From: Nocardia sp. alder85J
GTDB taxonomy: Bacteria > Actinomycetota > Actinomycetes > Mycobacteriales > Mycobacteriaceae
NCBI RefSeq assembly: GCF_020176955.2
Contig: NZ_JAIUCZ020000004.1
Location: 310,001-374,000 of the forward strand
DNA: 64,000 bases
Direction: 5' to 3'
Shown here: one piece after another, positions 33,693-42,996 of the stretch
How the letters are laid out: each line of letters begins with the position of its first letter
Position numbering within the stretch: position 1 is the stretch's first letter
Program-made: the position numbers and the translations under genes
Notes under the pieces: generated by a model
Database searches by the model: none
The model's input: the letters and a program-made list of their open reading frames with translations, nothing else
What the model was told of the DNA's origin: nothing

Positions 33693-34619
33693 ATGACCAA
33701 CACGAAAACCATGCGCGCAGTAATCGCCCAAGGCCACGGCGGTCCCGAAGTGCTGAAGGTCACAGAAGCCCCCATACCTCACCCAGGCCCCGGACAAGTC
33801 CTGATCCACACGACCGCCGCGACAGTGAACCCCGCAGACCTGGCCACCCGCTCCAACGCCCTGGCCGCCGCAGGCCTGATGACCCCCCGCCCGACCACCG
33901 GCCTCGGCTGGGACGTCGCAGGCACGATCGCCGCCACCGGCCCCGGCGTCACCGGATTCCCCCTGGGCCGCCCCATGATCGGACTCCACGATCGGCTGGA
34001 TCGCGAACTCGGCTGCTACGCCGAGTATGTCGTACTCGACGCCAACGCCGTAGCCACCTCGGACCTGCCACCCCATTGAAGCAGCCACCCTCCCCCTGAA
34101 CGGCCTCACCGTGAACCTGCTCGCCCTGGCCCCCGACGACACGCTCCTGATCACCGGCGCCGCCGGAGCCGTAGGCGGCTTCGCCGTCGAACTCGCGGTC
34201 CGCCGCGGTTGGCGAGTCGCCGCCGTGGCCGCCCCCTCCGACGAACCACTGCTACGCACCTGGGGCGCGGAATGGTTCATCGATCGCGACACCCCGGACC
34301 TGGCCGCGACGGTCCGCAACCTGATCCCCGGCGGCGCCGACGGAGCCCTGGACACTGCCGGCCTCGGCGTGCGCGCCCTGGCCGCGGTCCGCACCCGCGG
34401 CGCCTTCACCACCGTGGCAGGCGGCACAACCCCGATCCCCCTGCGCGGCATCAGTATTCACGAGCAATGGATCAGCGCAGACGGTCCCGCCTGGCCGCCC
34501 TGGCCCCCACCCGCCCGGCACTGCGCGTCGCCGGCACCCTGCCGCTGGAGCGAGCCCGCGAGGCACACGAACGCCTTGAGGCCGGTGGCCTACGCGGCCG
34601 CCTCGTCCTCGTCCCCTGA
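33693..34619 (+). pseudogene. Quinone oxidoreductase-like MDR gene with two frameshifts
   Basis: The first frame gives MRAVIAQGHGGPEVLKVTEA, PGPGQVLIHTTAATVNPADL and GLGWDVAGTIAATGPGV, stopping at 34079. One base out, near 34072, it continues IEAATLPLNGLT, LLITGAAGAVGGFAVELA and GADGALDTAGLG. A second shift near 34486 restores RLAALAPTRPALRVAGTLPL and the end GLRGRLVLVP at 34619. Together these make a normal ~308-residue zinc-free MDR reductase. The first break is next to a C4 run, so either a decaying gene or assembly errors. Confidence 0.8.
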
Positions 34620-34695
34620 CCGGACCCGGCCGAACACCCGGCGCCCGGAGTCGACGCCGCAACAGCCTCCGGATACGGCACCCCGAGCATCCCCC

Positions 34696-34723
34696 TTCGG
34701 GGTAGAGCCGCCTCTACCCCGAA
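34696..34723. terminator. Perfect 12-base hairpin before the ABC/two-component operon
   Basis: TTCGGGGTAGAG and its exact complement with a four-base loop lie 77 bases after the pseudogene and 85 bases before the ABC ATPase start. It may terminate the former or be an operator for the latter. The repeat TCGAATC-TA-TCGAATC (about 34769-34784) downstream is a further possible control site. Confidence 0.55.
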
Positions 34724-34808
34724 ACGGATCCCGACATGATGTCGCCCCCCGCCCCCTTCTCATAGCGTCGAATCTATCGAATCGCCACGAGCAGAAGGAG
34801 TTTCCACG

Positions 34809-35567
34809 ATGACCGAGAAAACCGAGGCCCTGCGCCTCACCAGGTTGTCGAAGCGATACGGCGAGGTGAATCCCGTAGCAGCCCTGCGAGGCATCTCCCT
34901 GACACTGGCATCGGGCAGCTTCACCGCGATCATGGGCCCCTCCGGCTCCGGCAAGAGCACCCTCCTCCAGTGCGCCGCGGGCCTGGACGTCCCCTCGGAG
35001 GGCCAGGTCCACATCGCCGGCCTCGAACTCCCCCGGGGCGACGAACAGGCCATCACCGAATTCCGCAGAAAACACATAGGTTTCGTCTTCCAGCAGTACA
35101 ACCTGATCCCGTACCTCACAGTGACCCAGAACGTCGCGCTGCCGTCCCTGTTCGCCGGCCGCGCACAGGATCGCCGCGCCTGCGCCGACCTGCTGGCGCG
35201 ACTCGGCCTGACCAGCACAGCCGACCGGTTACCCTCGGAACTGTCCGGCGGACAGCAACAACGGGTCGCGATAGCCCGCGCCCTGCTCACCCGCCCCGCA
35301 GTCCTGTTCGCCGACGAACCCACCGGCGCCCTGGACACCGCGAGCGGCCGCCGGGTGCTGTCGATGCTGCGCGAGTCGGCCGACGCCTTCGGCCAGACCA
35401 TCGTCATGGTCACCCACGACCCCGTGGCAGCCGCCTACGCCGACACCGTCGTCTTCCTCGCCGACGGCGTGATGGTCGGCACCATGCCCCGCACGTCGGC
35501 CGCGGCGATCGCGCAACGCATGACCGACCTCGACGACATCGCCGCCCGGACCGGGGTGTCCGCATGA
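34809..35567 (+). CDS. ABC transporter ATP-binding protein (MacB/LolD type)
   Basis: A 252-residue ATPase: Walker A GPSGSGKST, Q-loop FVFQQYNLIPYLTV, signature LSGGQQQR, Walker B VLFADEPTGALD and H-loop MVTHDP. The ALDTASGRR/EPTGALD type is typical of FtsX-permease partners involved in peptide or drug efflux rather than uptake. AGAAGGAG precedes the ATG. It is the first gene of a four-gene operon with permease, sensor kinase and response regulator, an arrangement often used to sense and resist cell-envelope-active peptides. Confidence 0.93.
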   Translation: MTEKTEALRLTRLSKRYGEVNPVAALRGISLTLASGSFTAIMGPSGSGKSTLLQCAAGLDVPSEGQVHIAGLELPRGDEQAITEFRRKHIGFVFQQYNLIPYLTVTQNVALPSLFAGRAQDRRACADLLARLGLTSTADRLPSELSGGQQQRVAIARALLTRPAVLFADEPTGALDTASGRRVLSMLRESADAFGQTIVMVTHDPVAAAYADTVVFLADGVMVGTMPRTSAAAIAQRMTDLDDIAARTGVSA

Positions 35568-36922
35568 TCGCCGTGGCCCTCGCGTCCCTGCGCACCAGAT
35601 GGGGCGCCTGTACCGCCGCATTCCTCTCGGTGTTCCTCGGCACGGGCATCGTGACGGCCTTCGCGGCCATGCTCGACACCGCCGCCGGAAACGCAGTGCC
35701 GAAGGACAGCCGCACGACGCTGATCATCGTCGCGAGTGTGGTGGGCGGCTGGGGCGCGGTCATCGTCGCCGCCTCGGTCGCCGCCGCCCTGGCCGTCACG
35801 ACCCGGCAACGCGCCGCCGAACTGGCATTGCTCCGCAGTATCGGCGCGACCCCGCGCCAGGTGGTCACCCTGATCATGCGGGAGAACCAGGTGGTGGTCG
35901 CACTGGCAGTGCTGTGCGCATTGCCGGCCGGATACGGCGGCGGCTTCGCACTGCTGGCCCTGCTGCGGCACACCCACCAGGTGTCGGCCGCGGTCGGCTA
36001 CCGTTTCGGCCCGGCGGCGATCGGCATCGGCGTGGGCATCGCGCTCGTGGCGTCCATGACGGCCACCCGTCTGACCGCGGCCCGCGCCGCGAAGCACACG
36101 GTACGCGACGCGCTGTTCACCGCGACGGCGGACACTCGCCGGACCGGTCGCGTCCAGACCATCGCCGGCCTGATCGTGCTCGGCCTGGGGTTGCAGTGCG
36201 CCGTGCTGACGGTCTTCGTCCTGGACGCCGGCGATGTGAACACCCTGCAATCGGTCGCCGCCGAGGGCTGCATCCTCGCCGGCATCGGATTCGCCCTGCT
36301 CGGCCCGCACCTGCTCGGCGCCGCGACCACCCTGCTCGCACCCGCGACAAGGGTGCTCGGCGGCCGGTCCGGCGAGATCGCGCTCGCCGCGATCCGGCAG
36401 CGGCTGCGCCGGGCCGCCATCCCGATGATGCCGGTCGTGGTGGCCACCAGCGTGGCGACCGGTACGCTGTACATGCAGTTGATCACGAATTCGGTTCACC
36501 CCGACATGAATTCGGATGACCGGAACGTCGAGACCCTGAATTATGTGATGGTGGGTGTGATTTCCCTGTTCGCGGCGGTCATGCTGGTCGATCTGATCGT
36601 CGTCGCCCTCACCGAGCGGCGGCGCGAGTTCGCGCAGCAGCGGCTGCTCGGCGCCACCCCACGGCAACTGCTCGGCGTCGTGGGCGTGGAGTCCGCGCTG
36701 ACCCTGGTGGTCGGCCTGCTGTTCGGCACCCTCGGCGCGGCGGTGACCGTCGTGCCCTTCGGTATCCGGACCACGCACCGGCTGCTGCCGTCGGTGTCGA
36801 TCGCCTGCTACCTCGGCGTGATCGCGGTCGTCGCGACGCTGACTTTCGCCACGGCGGTGCTGGTGACCCGGCGCCACACTCGCCTCGACCCGATCGCTGT
36901 CCTGCACGCGCCGGCCGTCTGA
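35564..36922 (+). CDS. FtsX-like ABC transporter permease
   Basis: A 452-residue permease overlapping the ATPase stop by ATGA. It has an N-terminal helix, a periplasm-facing region of about 35 residues, and two copies of the FtsX-type module: TTRQRAAELALLRSIGATPRQV near 90 and TERRREFAQQRLLGATPRQL near 350, each followed by three helices. The absence of a large extracellular domain distinguishes it from BceB. Probably exports or senses a lipophilic or peptide ligand with its ATPase. Confidence 0.9.
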   Translation: MIAVALASLRTRWGACTAAFLSVFLGTGIVTAFAAMLDTAAGNAVPKDSRTTLIIVASVVGGWGAVIVAASVAAALAVTTRQRAAELALLRSIGATPRQVVTLIMRENQVVVALAVLCALPAGYGGGFALLALLRHTHQVSAAVGYRFGPAAIGIGVGIALVASMTATRLTAARAAKHTVRDALFTATADTRRTGRVQTIAGLIVLGLGLQCAVLTVFVLDAGDVNTLQSVAAEGCILAGIGFALLGPHLLGAATTLLAPATRVLGGRSGEIALAAIRQRLRRAAIPMMPVVVATSVATGTLYMQLITNSVHPDMNSDDRNVETLNYVMVGVISLFAAVMLVDLIVVALTERRREFAQQRLLGATPRQLLGVVGVESALTLVVGLLFGTLGAAVTVVPFGIRTTHRLLPSVSIACYLGVIAVVATLTFATAVLVTRRHTRLDPIAVLHAPAV

Positions 36923-37959
36923 TGACCATGGCCGGCAAGCGAATCGGGCGGCCGTCCCGCTGGACGGTGGCATTGGCGGCGCTCGGCACCCTGGCGGTGC
37001 TGGACGGGGTGCTGGCGCTGTGGCTGTGGACCTCCGGCGATGTCCGGTACTTCTGGCCGCGGTGGGTCTGGTTCGGCTGGGCCATCCTGATCTCGCTGGT
37101 GGTGGCGGTGCGCGACGTGATCCGCGCGCCGTCGGGTCGGCGGCGGGTGCTGATCGCGCACCGGAATCTGTACCTGTTCGTGACGGCCGTGCAGGTCACC
37201 GCGTGGGCATTGGTCGGGCGCGGTTTCTTCTGGCCCCTCTGGCCGTTCCCGATCATGACCGCGCTGCTCGTCGTGCACTGGCGGGTGGTCCGCCGGATGC
37301 CGCCGAGTCGCGAGCGGGAGCTGGCCGAGCGGGTGGACGTGCTGACCCGGACCCGGCGCGACGCGCTGGACGTGCGGGCCGCGGAGCTGGAACGCATCGA
37401 GCGGGACCTGCACGACGGCGCCCAGGCCCGGCTGGTGTCGGTGGCGATGACGCTCGGTCTCACCGAACAGCTGGTCGCCCGCGACCCCGACGCGGCGATC
37501 GCCCTCGTCACGGAGGCACGCGCGGGCGCCCTCGCGGCCCTGGACGAGTTGCGCACGGTGATGCGGGGCATCCATCCGCCGGTGCTCGGCGATCGCGGGC
37601 TGGTCGGCGCGCTGCAAGCGCTGGCGGTGGACCTGTCGGTCGCCACCACCGTCACCGCGGCGCTCCCGGCCCGTCCGCCCGCGCCGCTGGAGTCGGCGCT
37701 GTATTTCGCCGTCTCCGAATGTCTCGCCAACGTGGTCAAGCACAGTCATGCCGAGCGGGCCGGCGTGACGCTGGGTCACGACGACGGCCGGCTGTCGGTG
37801 GTGGTCGTCGACGACGGCGTCGGGGGCGCCCGCCTCGACGGCGGCACCGGGTTGCGCGGGGTGGCCCGCCGGTTGGAGGCGTTCGACGGGACGCTCGACG
37901 TGCGCAGTCCGCCGGGCGGACCGACCGAGGTGATCATGGAGTTGCCGTGCGAGTGGTGA
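36922..37959 (+). CDS. Histidine kinase of the NarL/LiaS type
   Basis: A 345-residue sensor with four predicted N-terminal membrane helices (about 15-120) and little extracellular sequence, suggesting intramembrane sensing. The HisKA_3 motif is ERIERDLHDGAQARLVSVAM with the phosphoacceptor His. The ATPase part has the N-box in SECLANVVKHSHA and the G box in VVDDGVGGARLDGGTGLRGV. Its ATG shares its A with the permease stop (TGATG) and it overlaps the response regulator. Its input is probably coupled to the transporter. Confidence 0.92.
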   Translation: MTMAGKRIGRPSRWTVALAALGTLAVLDGVLALWLWTSGDVRYFWPRWVWFGWAILISLVVAVRDVIRAPSGRRRVLIAHRNLYLFVTAVQVTAWALVGRGFFWPLWPFPIMTALLVVHWRVVRRMPPSRERELAERVDVLTRTRRDALDVRAAELERIERDLHDGAQARLVSVAMTLGLTEQLVARDPDAAIALVTEARAGALAALDELRTVMRGIHPPVLGDRGLVGALQALAVDLSVATTVTAALPARPPAPLESALYFAVSECLANVVKHSHAERAGVTLGHDDGRLSVVVVDDGVGGARLDGGTGLRGVARRLEAFDGTLDVRSPPGGPTEVIMELPCEW

Positions 37960-38618
37960 TCGCCGAGGATCTGGCCCTGCTCCGCGACGGCCTGACCCGG
38001 CTGCTGCACGCCCACGACATCGAGGTCGCGGCCGCCCTCGCGGATGTCGCGGACCTGCCCGCGGTGCTCGAGCGGGAACGACCCGACCTGGTGATCCTCG
38101 ACGTGCGGATGCCGCCCACCTTCACCAACGAAGGTCTGGTGGCGGCGATCGCGGCCCGCCGCCGCCGGCCGGACCTGCCGGTCCTGGTGCTCAGCCAGTA
38201 CGTCGAACAGCTCTACGCGCGCGAGCTGATGAGTTCGGGCGAGGGTGCGCTGGGCTATCTGCTCAAGGACCGGGTCGCGCACATCGACATGTTCCTGGAC
38301 GCCATCCGCCGGGTCGCGGCGGGCGGTACCGTGCTCGATCCGAAGGTGGTCGCCGCGATGGTCACCCACCGGCGCAGTGCGCTGGCCCGGCTCAGCAACC
38401 GGGAACGAGAGGTGTTGTCGCTCATGGCCGAGGGCCGCAGCAACGGCGGCATCGCCGCGGCCCTGGTGCTGAGCCCGCAAGCGGTCAGCAAGCACATCAA
38501 CAACATCTTCACGAAACTGGACCTCCTCGCGGACACCGACGGCAACCGCCGCGTGCTGGCCGTCCTGGAATATCTCCAGGACGATCCGGCGCCGGGGCTC
38601 AGCGCACCGGACCGGTGA
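37947..38618 (+). CDS. LuxR/NarL-family response regulator
   Basis: A 223-residue regulator from GTG 37947, overlapping the kinase gene by 13 bases. The receiver has the acidic pocket (IAED), the phosphoacceptor Asp52 in VILDVRMPP and a Lys in YLLKDRV. The C-terminal helix-turn-helix is LSNREREVLSLMAEGRSNGG followed by SPQAVSKHINNIFTKLDL. Its likely target is its own operon promoter near 34,740-34,800. The 3' end overlaps the convergent glucosidase gene by 20 bases. Confidence 0.93.
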   Translation: MRVVIAEDLALLRDGLTRLLHAHDIEVAAALADVADLPAVLERERPDLVILDVRMPPTFTNEGLVAAIAARRRRPDLPVLVLSQYVEQLYARELMSSGEGALGYLLKDRVAHIDMFLDAIRRVAAGGTVLDPKVVAAMVTHRRSALARLSNREREVLSLMAEGRSNGGIAAALVLSPQAVSKHINNIFTKLDLLADTDGNRRVLAVLEYLQDDPAPGLSAPDR

Positions 38619-39924
38619 CCGGTTGCACGCAGCTGAACGGCGGATCGACCAGTGAGCAGGGCGTGGTCGGATGGGAGAGCGCGTAATCGCCCGGGACGCC
38701 GCCCGCGGCGATGATGTCGCGGTAGGCCGACACCGCGTCGGTGGGGTGCCGGGTGAGCGACGGATCGCTGGTCACGTCTACCGTGTAGAGGCCGAAACGT
38801 GGTGTGTAGCTGCCCCATTCGTAGTTGTCGGTGAGACTCCAGTAGTTGTAGCCGATGACGTCGAGCCCGTCGGCGCGGGCGCGCTGCAACCAGTAGGCGG
38901 TGTCGCGCAGATCGTCGGCGCGGGTCCAGCCGTCGGCGCGTGGCTTCCCGTCCTCGGTCGGCATGCCGTTCTCCACGACATACAGTGGCTTGCCGGGGAA
39001 TTGGCGGGCGTAGTGCCGCAGCGCGTAGTAGATGCCCTCGGGTTGCAGGGGATCGCGCCACGGTGGATTGTTCAGCGCGGGGGAGCCCGGCGGTTCGCCG
39101 TAGTAGTAGTCGATCCCGACGTAGTCGAGCTTGTCGGCGATGCGGTTCTCGAAGGCCAGCGCCGTGAGCGTCTCGACGCCGGGCAGATACGAGGCGTTGC
39201 TGGTCACCATCGCGCCCGGCTGCCGGGCGTGGATGTAGTCGTAGATCCCGTCGTGTGCCGTGACCAGGCGGTCGTACATCATCGGGATCTGATCCTGGCG
39301 TAACTGGCCCTGGCTCACCATGAGTCGTGGATAGTCGTACGGCTCGTTGATGGTGACCCACAGCGGATCGTCGCCGGCGTAGCGGTCCACCACCGCGCGG
39401 GCCGAGGCCAGCCACTCGTCCACCATGGCCGGATCGGCCCAGCCGCCGCGGTCGGCCACCCAGCCCGGATACACCCAGTGGTCGAGGGTGATCATCGGCC
39501 GCATCCCGGCCGCCCGGATCGCGGCGATCACGTTGTCGTAGAAGGCGAAACCCTGCTCGTCCCACTCGCCGGGCCGCGGCTGGATCCGGGCCCACTCCAC
39601 GCTGATCCGGTACACCTTCGCGCCGAGACCCGCTGCCAGCCCGATGTCCTCGCGATAGCGGTGATAGAAGTCCACCGAGTTGCCGACCTGGTCCGGCGCG
39701 GTCGCGGTGGTGTGCCGCAGCCAGTTGCTGTCGGGTTCGGAACCCTCGCTCTGGAATCCGGAAGACGCTACGCCCCATAGGAAATCGCCACCCAGCGGTG
39801 GCACCGGCGGACTGTCGGCGTGACCGGGGGCCGGGCCGATCGTGCACAGTGCCGCGATCGAAACCGCAAGGGCGGCGGCCCAGGTCCGGGAGTTGTGTCG
39901 TCGTCCGTTGCGAGAGTTCATCAT
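38599..39924 (-). CDS. Secreted glycoside hydrolase family 1 (beta-glucosidase-like)
   Basis: A 441-residue GH1 enzyme. The N-terminus has a signal peptide (basic RNGRRHNSR, hydrophobic AAALAVSIAALCTIG, likely cleavage after HAD). The acid/base Glu is in WVTINEPYDY and the nucleophile Glu is in LYVVENGMP. WGVASSGFQSEG is the usual N-terminal substrate motif and the aglycone-side W is in NYWSLTDNYEWGSY. Release of glucose or a related sugar from extracellular glycosides is expected. Two adjacent ATGs (39924, 39921) serve as start. Confidence 0.92.
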   Translation of the reverse strand: MMNSRNGRRHNSRTWAAALAVSIAALCTIGPAPGHADSPPVPPLGGDFLWGVASSGFQSEGSEPDSNWLRHTTATAPDQVGNSVDFYHRYREDIGLAAGLGAKVYRISVEWARIQPRPGEWDEQGFAFYDNVIAAIRAAGMRPMITLDHWVYPGWVADRGGWADPAMVDEWLASARAVVDRYAGDDPLWVTINEPYDYPRLMVSQGQLRQDQIPMMYDRLVTAHDGIYDYIHARQPGAMVTSNASYLPGVETLTALAFENRIADKLDYVGIDYYYGEPPGSPALNNPPWRDPLQPEGIYYALRHYARQFPGKPLYVVENGMPTEDGKPRADGWTRADDLRDTAYWLQRARADGLDVIGYNYWSLTDNYEWGSYTPRFGLYTVDVTSDPSLTRHPTDAVSAYRDIIAAGGVPGDYALSHPTTPCSLVDPPFSCVQPVTGPVR

Positions 39925-40171
39925 CGAGATCCCATCCGTCGACTGCCGGGGCGCATACGCGCTCCGCGGAAGCGCGTCGGCCGAAGCGATGGTAACCCGC
40001 GCGCCTGAGCCGCCGTTCGGATCCGATCGGCCGATTTCCGCGTGCGACACGCCGCGCCGGTGGCGCAATTCGGGGGTGTGGCCGCCGCCGTCGCCGCCCG
40101 AACGGACTCACTCGAGTTTCATACGCCCGATTTCCCAGTGAGACCTAGATCACAGTTCTACCATCTGACCC

Positions 40172-40906
40172 ATGCCAGGCCTGCGGAACGGATCAATGAT
40201 GATCGAGGGCCGGATCGGGCGCGATGCCCCGGCCGGTGCGTGGCGGCTCGCCTTCCGGTGCGGGCCCGACCACCCCGTGGCCGTCGCCGTGCGCACTCCC
40301 GACCCGGGTGGTTCGCGGCTGGGCGCCCTGTTCGGCCGCCGCCACAGCCTCGGCCCCCGGCACTCGCTCACCTACGCCGACGGCGCGGTGGTGCTGGTCG
40401 AGCCGCGCGGCGGCGACGCCACGGTGCTGCGCCGCGGCACCGGCGCCCCGATCGGCACCATCCTGCACGGCACCAGCTCCACCGCGGCCGCCGCCACCGG
40501 CGGCACCCTCTGCCACTTCGTACCCCACCCCACCGTCCCACGCCGCCCCGACCTGTTCCACCTGCTGGTCCTCGACCAGTCGGGCAACGAGTTCGGCCGC
40601 ATCCAGGTGATCCGCACGGTCGCCGGCTGGTCGCCACACCACGTGGACGAACTGTGGGACACCCACCTGTGGTGGGACCGCGGCGGCGAGGACCTCCCGC
40701 TGCCGATCCTCGGCACCCGCCTGGTGGTGGAGCGCCGGGTCGACCAGGACGAACTCGACGCCCTGCTCGGCGCCTGCGTCGACATGGCCCTGGGCCTGCG
40801 CCCGTACATCGCCGCGATGCGCGGCGAGGACCCCGACCCCGGCCCGTCACCCCCGCCCACCCCCGTCGGCTGCACCCACCGCGGCACCGGCGGGAAGCCG
40901 GACTGA
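40172..40906 (+). CDS. Hypothetical protein, possibly tubby/scramblase-like C-terminal fold
   Basis: A 244-residue, beta-rich protein without membrane helices: RDAPAGAWRLAFRCG, LTYADGAVVLVEPRGGDATV, IGTILHGTSS, FHLLVLDQSGNEFGRIQVIR and a C-terminal helix LGACVDMALGLRPYIAAM. Short alternating strands with turns are compatible with a tubby C-terminal-like barrel, but no motif proves it. An ATG at 40196 is an alternative start. The last 20 residues are Pro-rich. Strong third-position GC supports coding. Confidence 0.55.
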   Translation: MPGLRNGSMMIEGRIGRDAPAGAWRLAFRCGPDHPVAVAVRTPDPGGSRLGALFGRRHSLGPRHSLTYADGAVVLVEPRGGDATVLRRGTGAPIGTILHGTSSTAAAATGGTLCHFVPHPTVPRRPDLFHLLVLDQSGNEFGRIQVIRTVAGWSPHHVDELWDTHLWWDRGGEDLPLPILGTRLVVERRVDQDELDALLGACVDMALGLRPYIAAMRGEDPDPGPSPPPTPVGCTHRGTGGKPD

Positions 40907-41121
40907 AGCGCTGCGCCGGCGGCGTATTCGGCGGTGGCACAGTGGTTCCGGCGCGGTGCATCGGGTCCGGCGGATGCGCGGTGGCTCCCACCCAACGCAC
41001 CGGGCCCGGAGCCGATGTCACACTCCGGGCCCGGCTCTCGTCTTGTCTGTGAAACCGACGCAACCGCGGCGGAGGTATCGGCGCCGACGCAGGCCGGTGC
41101 CGTGCAGACGGGAGTGAACCA

Positions 41122-41469
41122 ATGTCGGTCGCGCACACCATCGTCACGATCCTGGCCGCGGCATGGGTCGGATTCTCGGCCGTGTCGATGCTGCTCCGGG
41201 CGAAGTGGGTCGTCGAGCCGCTGGCCGAGTACGGTGTACCGGCCTCGTGGTGGCCGTGGCTGGGTATCGCGAAGGCCGCCGGCGCCCTCGGATTGCTTGT
41301 CGGCCTGGCCGTTCCGGCCATCGGCATCGCCGCCGCGATCGGCCTGGTCCTGTACTTCCTCGGCGCGGTCGTCACCGTCCTGCGCGCTCGCGCCTACGGC
41401 CACGTCGGCTTCCCCCTGCTGTATCTGGTGCCGGTGGTGGTCGCGGCGGCACTGGGCGCGGCCGCCTGA
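41122..41469 (+). CDS. DoxX-family membrane protein
   Basis: A 115-residue protein with four hydrophobic helices: TIVTILAAAWVGFSAVSMLL, then WWPWLGIAKAAGALGLLVGL, IGIAAAIGLVLYFLGAVVTV and FPLLYLVPVVVAAALGA. The LGIAKAAGALGLL and RARAYGH loop patterns fit DoxX-like proteins. GGGAG precedes the ATG. Function in this organism is unknown; some DoxX proteins take part in thiosulfate or redox metabolism at the membrane. Confidence 0.82.
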   Translation: MSVAHTIVTILAAAWVGFSAVSMLLRAKWVVEPLAEYGVPASWWPWLGIAKAAGALGLLVGLAVPAIGIAAAIGLVLYFLGAVVTVLRARAYGHVGFPLLYLVPVVVAAALGAAA

Positions 41470-41552
41470 GCGTCCGGCGGTCCCCGTCCGGGGGATGACC
41501 GCCCGCCCGGCGCTTCACGAAATCCTCACTCGGGCCCTGTCAGGGTGGGGGC

Positions 41553-42773
41553 ATGTCGGAGGAACGGGCGGTCATCGCGCAGATATTGCGGCGCACCACG
41601 TTCGGGCCGCGGCCCGGTGGGGTCGAGCCGATGCTCGGGCTGGGGGCGGAGGGGGTGGTGACGGCGGTGCTGGCGGCGCCGCCGGTGAGCCCGGGCGTGC
41701 CGCGGTTCGACGAGGAGTCGGACGACGACGCCGCCGGGCCGCTGGCGGTGTGGTTGCAGGCGATGCGGCATCCGGCGGCGGGGGTGCACGAGAAGCTGGT
41801 CTGGTTCTGGCATGCGCATCTCACGTCCAGTCACGAGAAGGTCGATTCCTGGTCGTTGATGTGGGATCAGCATCTGTTGTTGCGGCGGCACGCGCTCGGG
41901 AACTTCCGGGAACTGCTCGACGCGGTCACCGTCGATGCCGCGATGTTGCGGTATCTGGACGGGGACGGGTCGGATACCGCTGCGCCCAACGAGAATTACG
42001 GGCGGGAGTTGATGGAGCTGTTCGCGCTGGGCCGTGGGGCCTACACCCAGGCCGATGTGCGGGCGGCGGCCACGGCGCTGGCGGGGTGGAGTGTCGGCGA
42101 GGATCTGCGGGTGCGCTTCGATCGGGGGTCCGCGCCGGATCGGCCGGTCACGCTGCTCGGACGGCCGGTGTCGGGGGCGCGGGACGTGGTCGACGCGATC
42201 TGTGATCATCCCGCGTGCGCTCGGTTCGTGGCCGGATCGCTGTATCGGTTCTTCGTCGGCGCCGAGCCCGCGCCCGAGCGGCTGGACGCATTGGCGCAGG
42301 TGTTCCGGGCCGCGAATCTCGAGATCTCCGTGCTGGTTTCGGCGATCCTGCACGACGACTCGTTCCCGGCCGGCGCCCGGCCGCGCTATCCGATCGAATG
42401 GGTGGTGGCGGCGTTGTCGGCGTGCGGAATCGATGATGCGGCAACGGCATACGACGCCCTGACGGCGCTGGGGCAGGTGCCGTTCGCGCCGCCGAGCGTC
42501 GCCGGGTGGCCGGCCGGTACGCAATGGCTGGCCCCGAGTTGTGCGGTGGCCCGGTCGGCGCTGGCCGTGCAGGCCCCGGCGTTACCCGAGATCGCGGGCG
42601 CCGCGGATCCCGTCGCCGCCGCCTTCGCCCGGGCCGGGCTCTATCAGGTCTCCGCGACCACCGCGGACGCCGCGCGGGAACTCCACGACCAGTTGCGCGG
42701 CCGGGAGCCGCTGCAACGGTCGGCCGTGCTGCTCGGCGCGGTATTGGCTGCACCGGAATTCGCGCTGGCATGA
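41553..42773 (+). CDS. DUF1800 domain protein
   Basis: A 406-residue protein. ILRRTTFGPRPGGVEPML is the diagnostic start of DUF1800, followed by EKLVWFWHAHLTSS, DAAMLRYLDG and NENYGRELMELFALGRGAYT, which is the most conserved block of the family. ILHDDSFPAGARPRYPIEWVV and PSVAGWPAG follow. DUF1800 genes usually neighbour DUF1501 genes, as here; the pair is thought to act outside the cytoplasm but the chemistry is unknown. No signal peptide is seen here. Confidence 0.9.
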   Translation: MSEERAVIAQILRRTTFGPRPGGVEPMLGLGAEGVVTAVLAAPPVSPGVPRFDEESDDDAAGPLAVWLQAMRHPAAGVHEKLVWFWHAHLTSSHEKVDSWSLMWDQHLLLRRHALGNFRELLDAVTVDAAMLRYLDGDGSDTAAPNENYGRELMELFALGRGAYTQADVRAAATALAGWSVGEDLRVRFDRGSAPDRPVTLLGRPVSGARDVVDAICDHPACARFVAGSLYRFFVGAEPAPERLDALAQVFRAANLEISVLVSAILHDDSFPAGARPRYPIEWVVAALSACGIDDAATAYDALTALGQVPFAPPSVAGWPAGTQWLAPSCAVARSALAVQAPALPEIAGAADPVAAAFARAGLYQVSATTADAARELHDQLRGREPLQRSAVLLGAVLAAPEFALA

Positions 42774-42936
42774 GGACCCGACGGCCCTGATACCCGACGC
42801 TCGGCCACCCTTCGTGGCCGGGCGAGGGCCGGGCGGGTGCGTTCATGACCGCATCCGGCGATGCGGAGCGCGATCCACACCACGGCCGCTACCCCCCTCG
42901 GCGGCCGAGCGGGCACCGGATTCCGGCGGTGCCCGC

Positions 42937-42966
42937 TACCCGGGGCGACCCGGGGGGACCCGGGGG
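42937..42966 (+). repeat. Three 10-base G-rich repeats before the DUF1501 gene
   Basis: ACCCGGGGCG followed by two copies of ACCCGGGGGG lie 30 bases before the DUF1501 start, within the 223-base gap to DUF1800. They could form a G-rich structure or slow transcription. Confidence 0.5.
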
Positions 42967-42996
42967 GACACGATATGGAAGACAGGGAACACGAAG

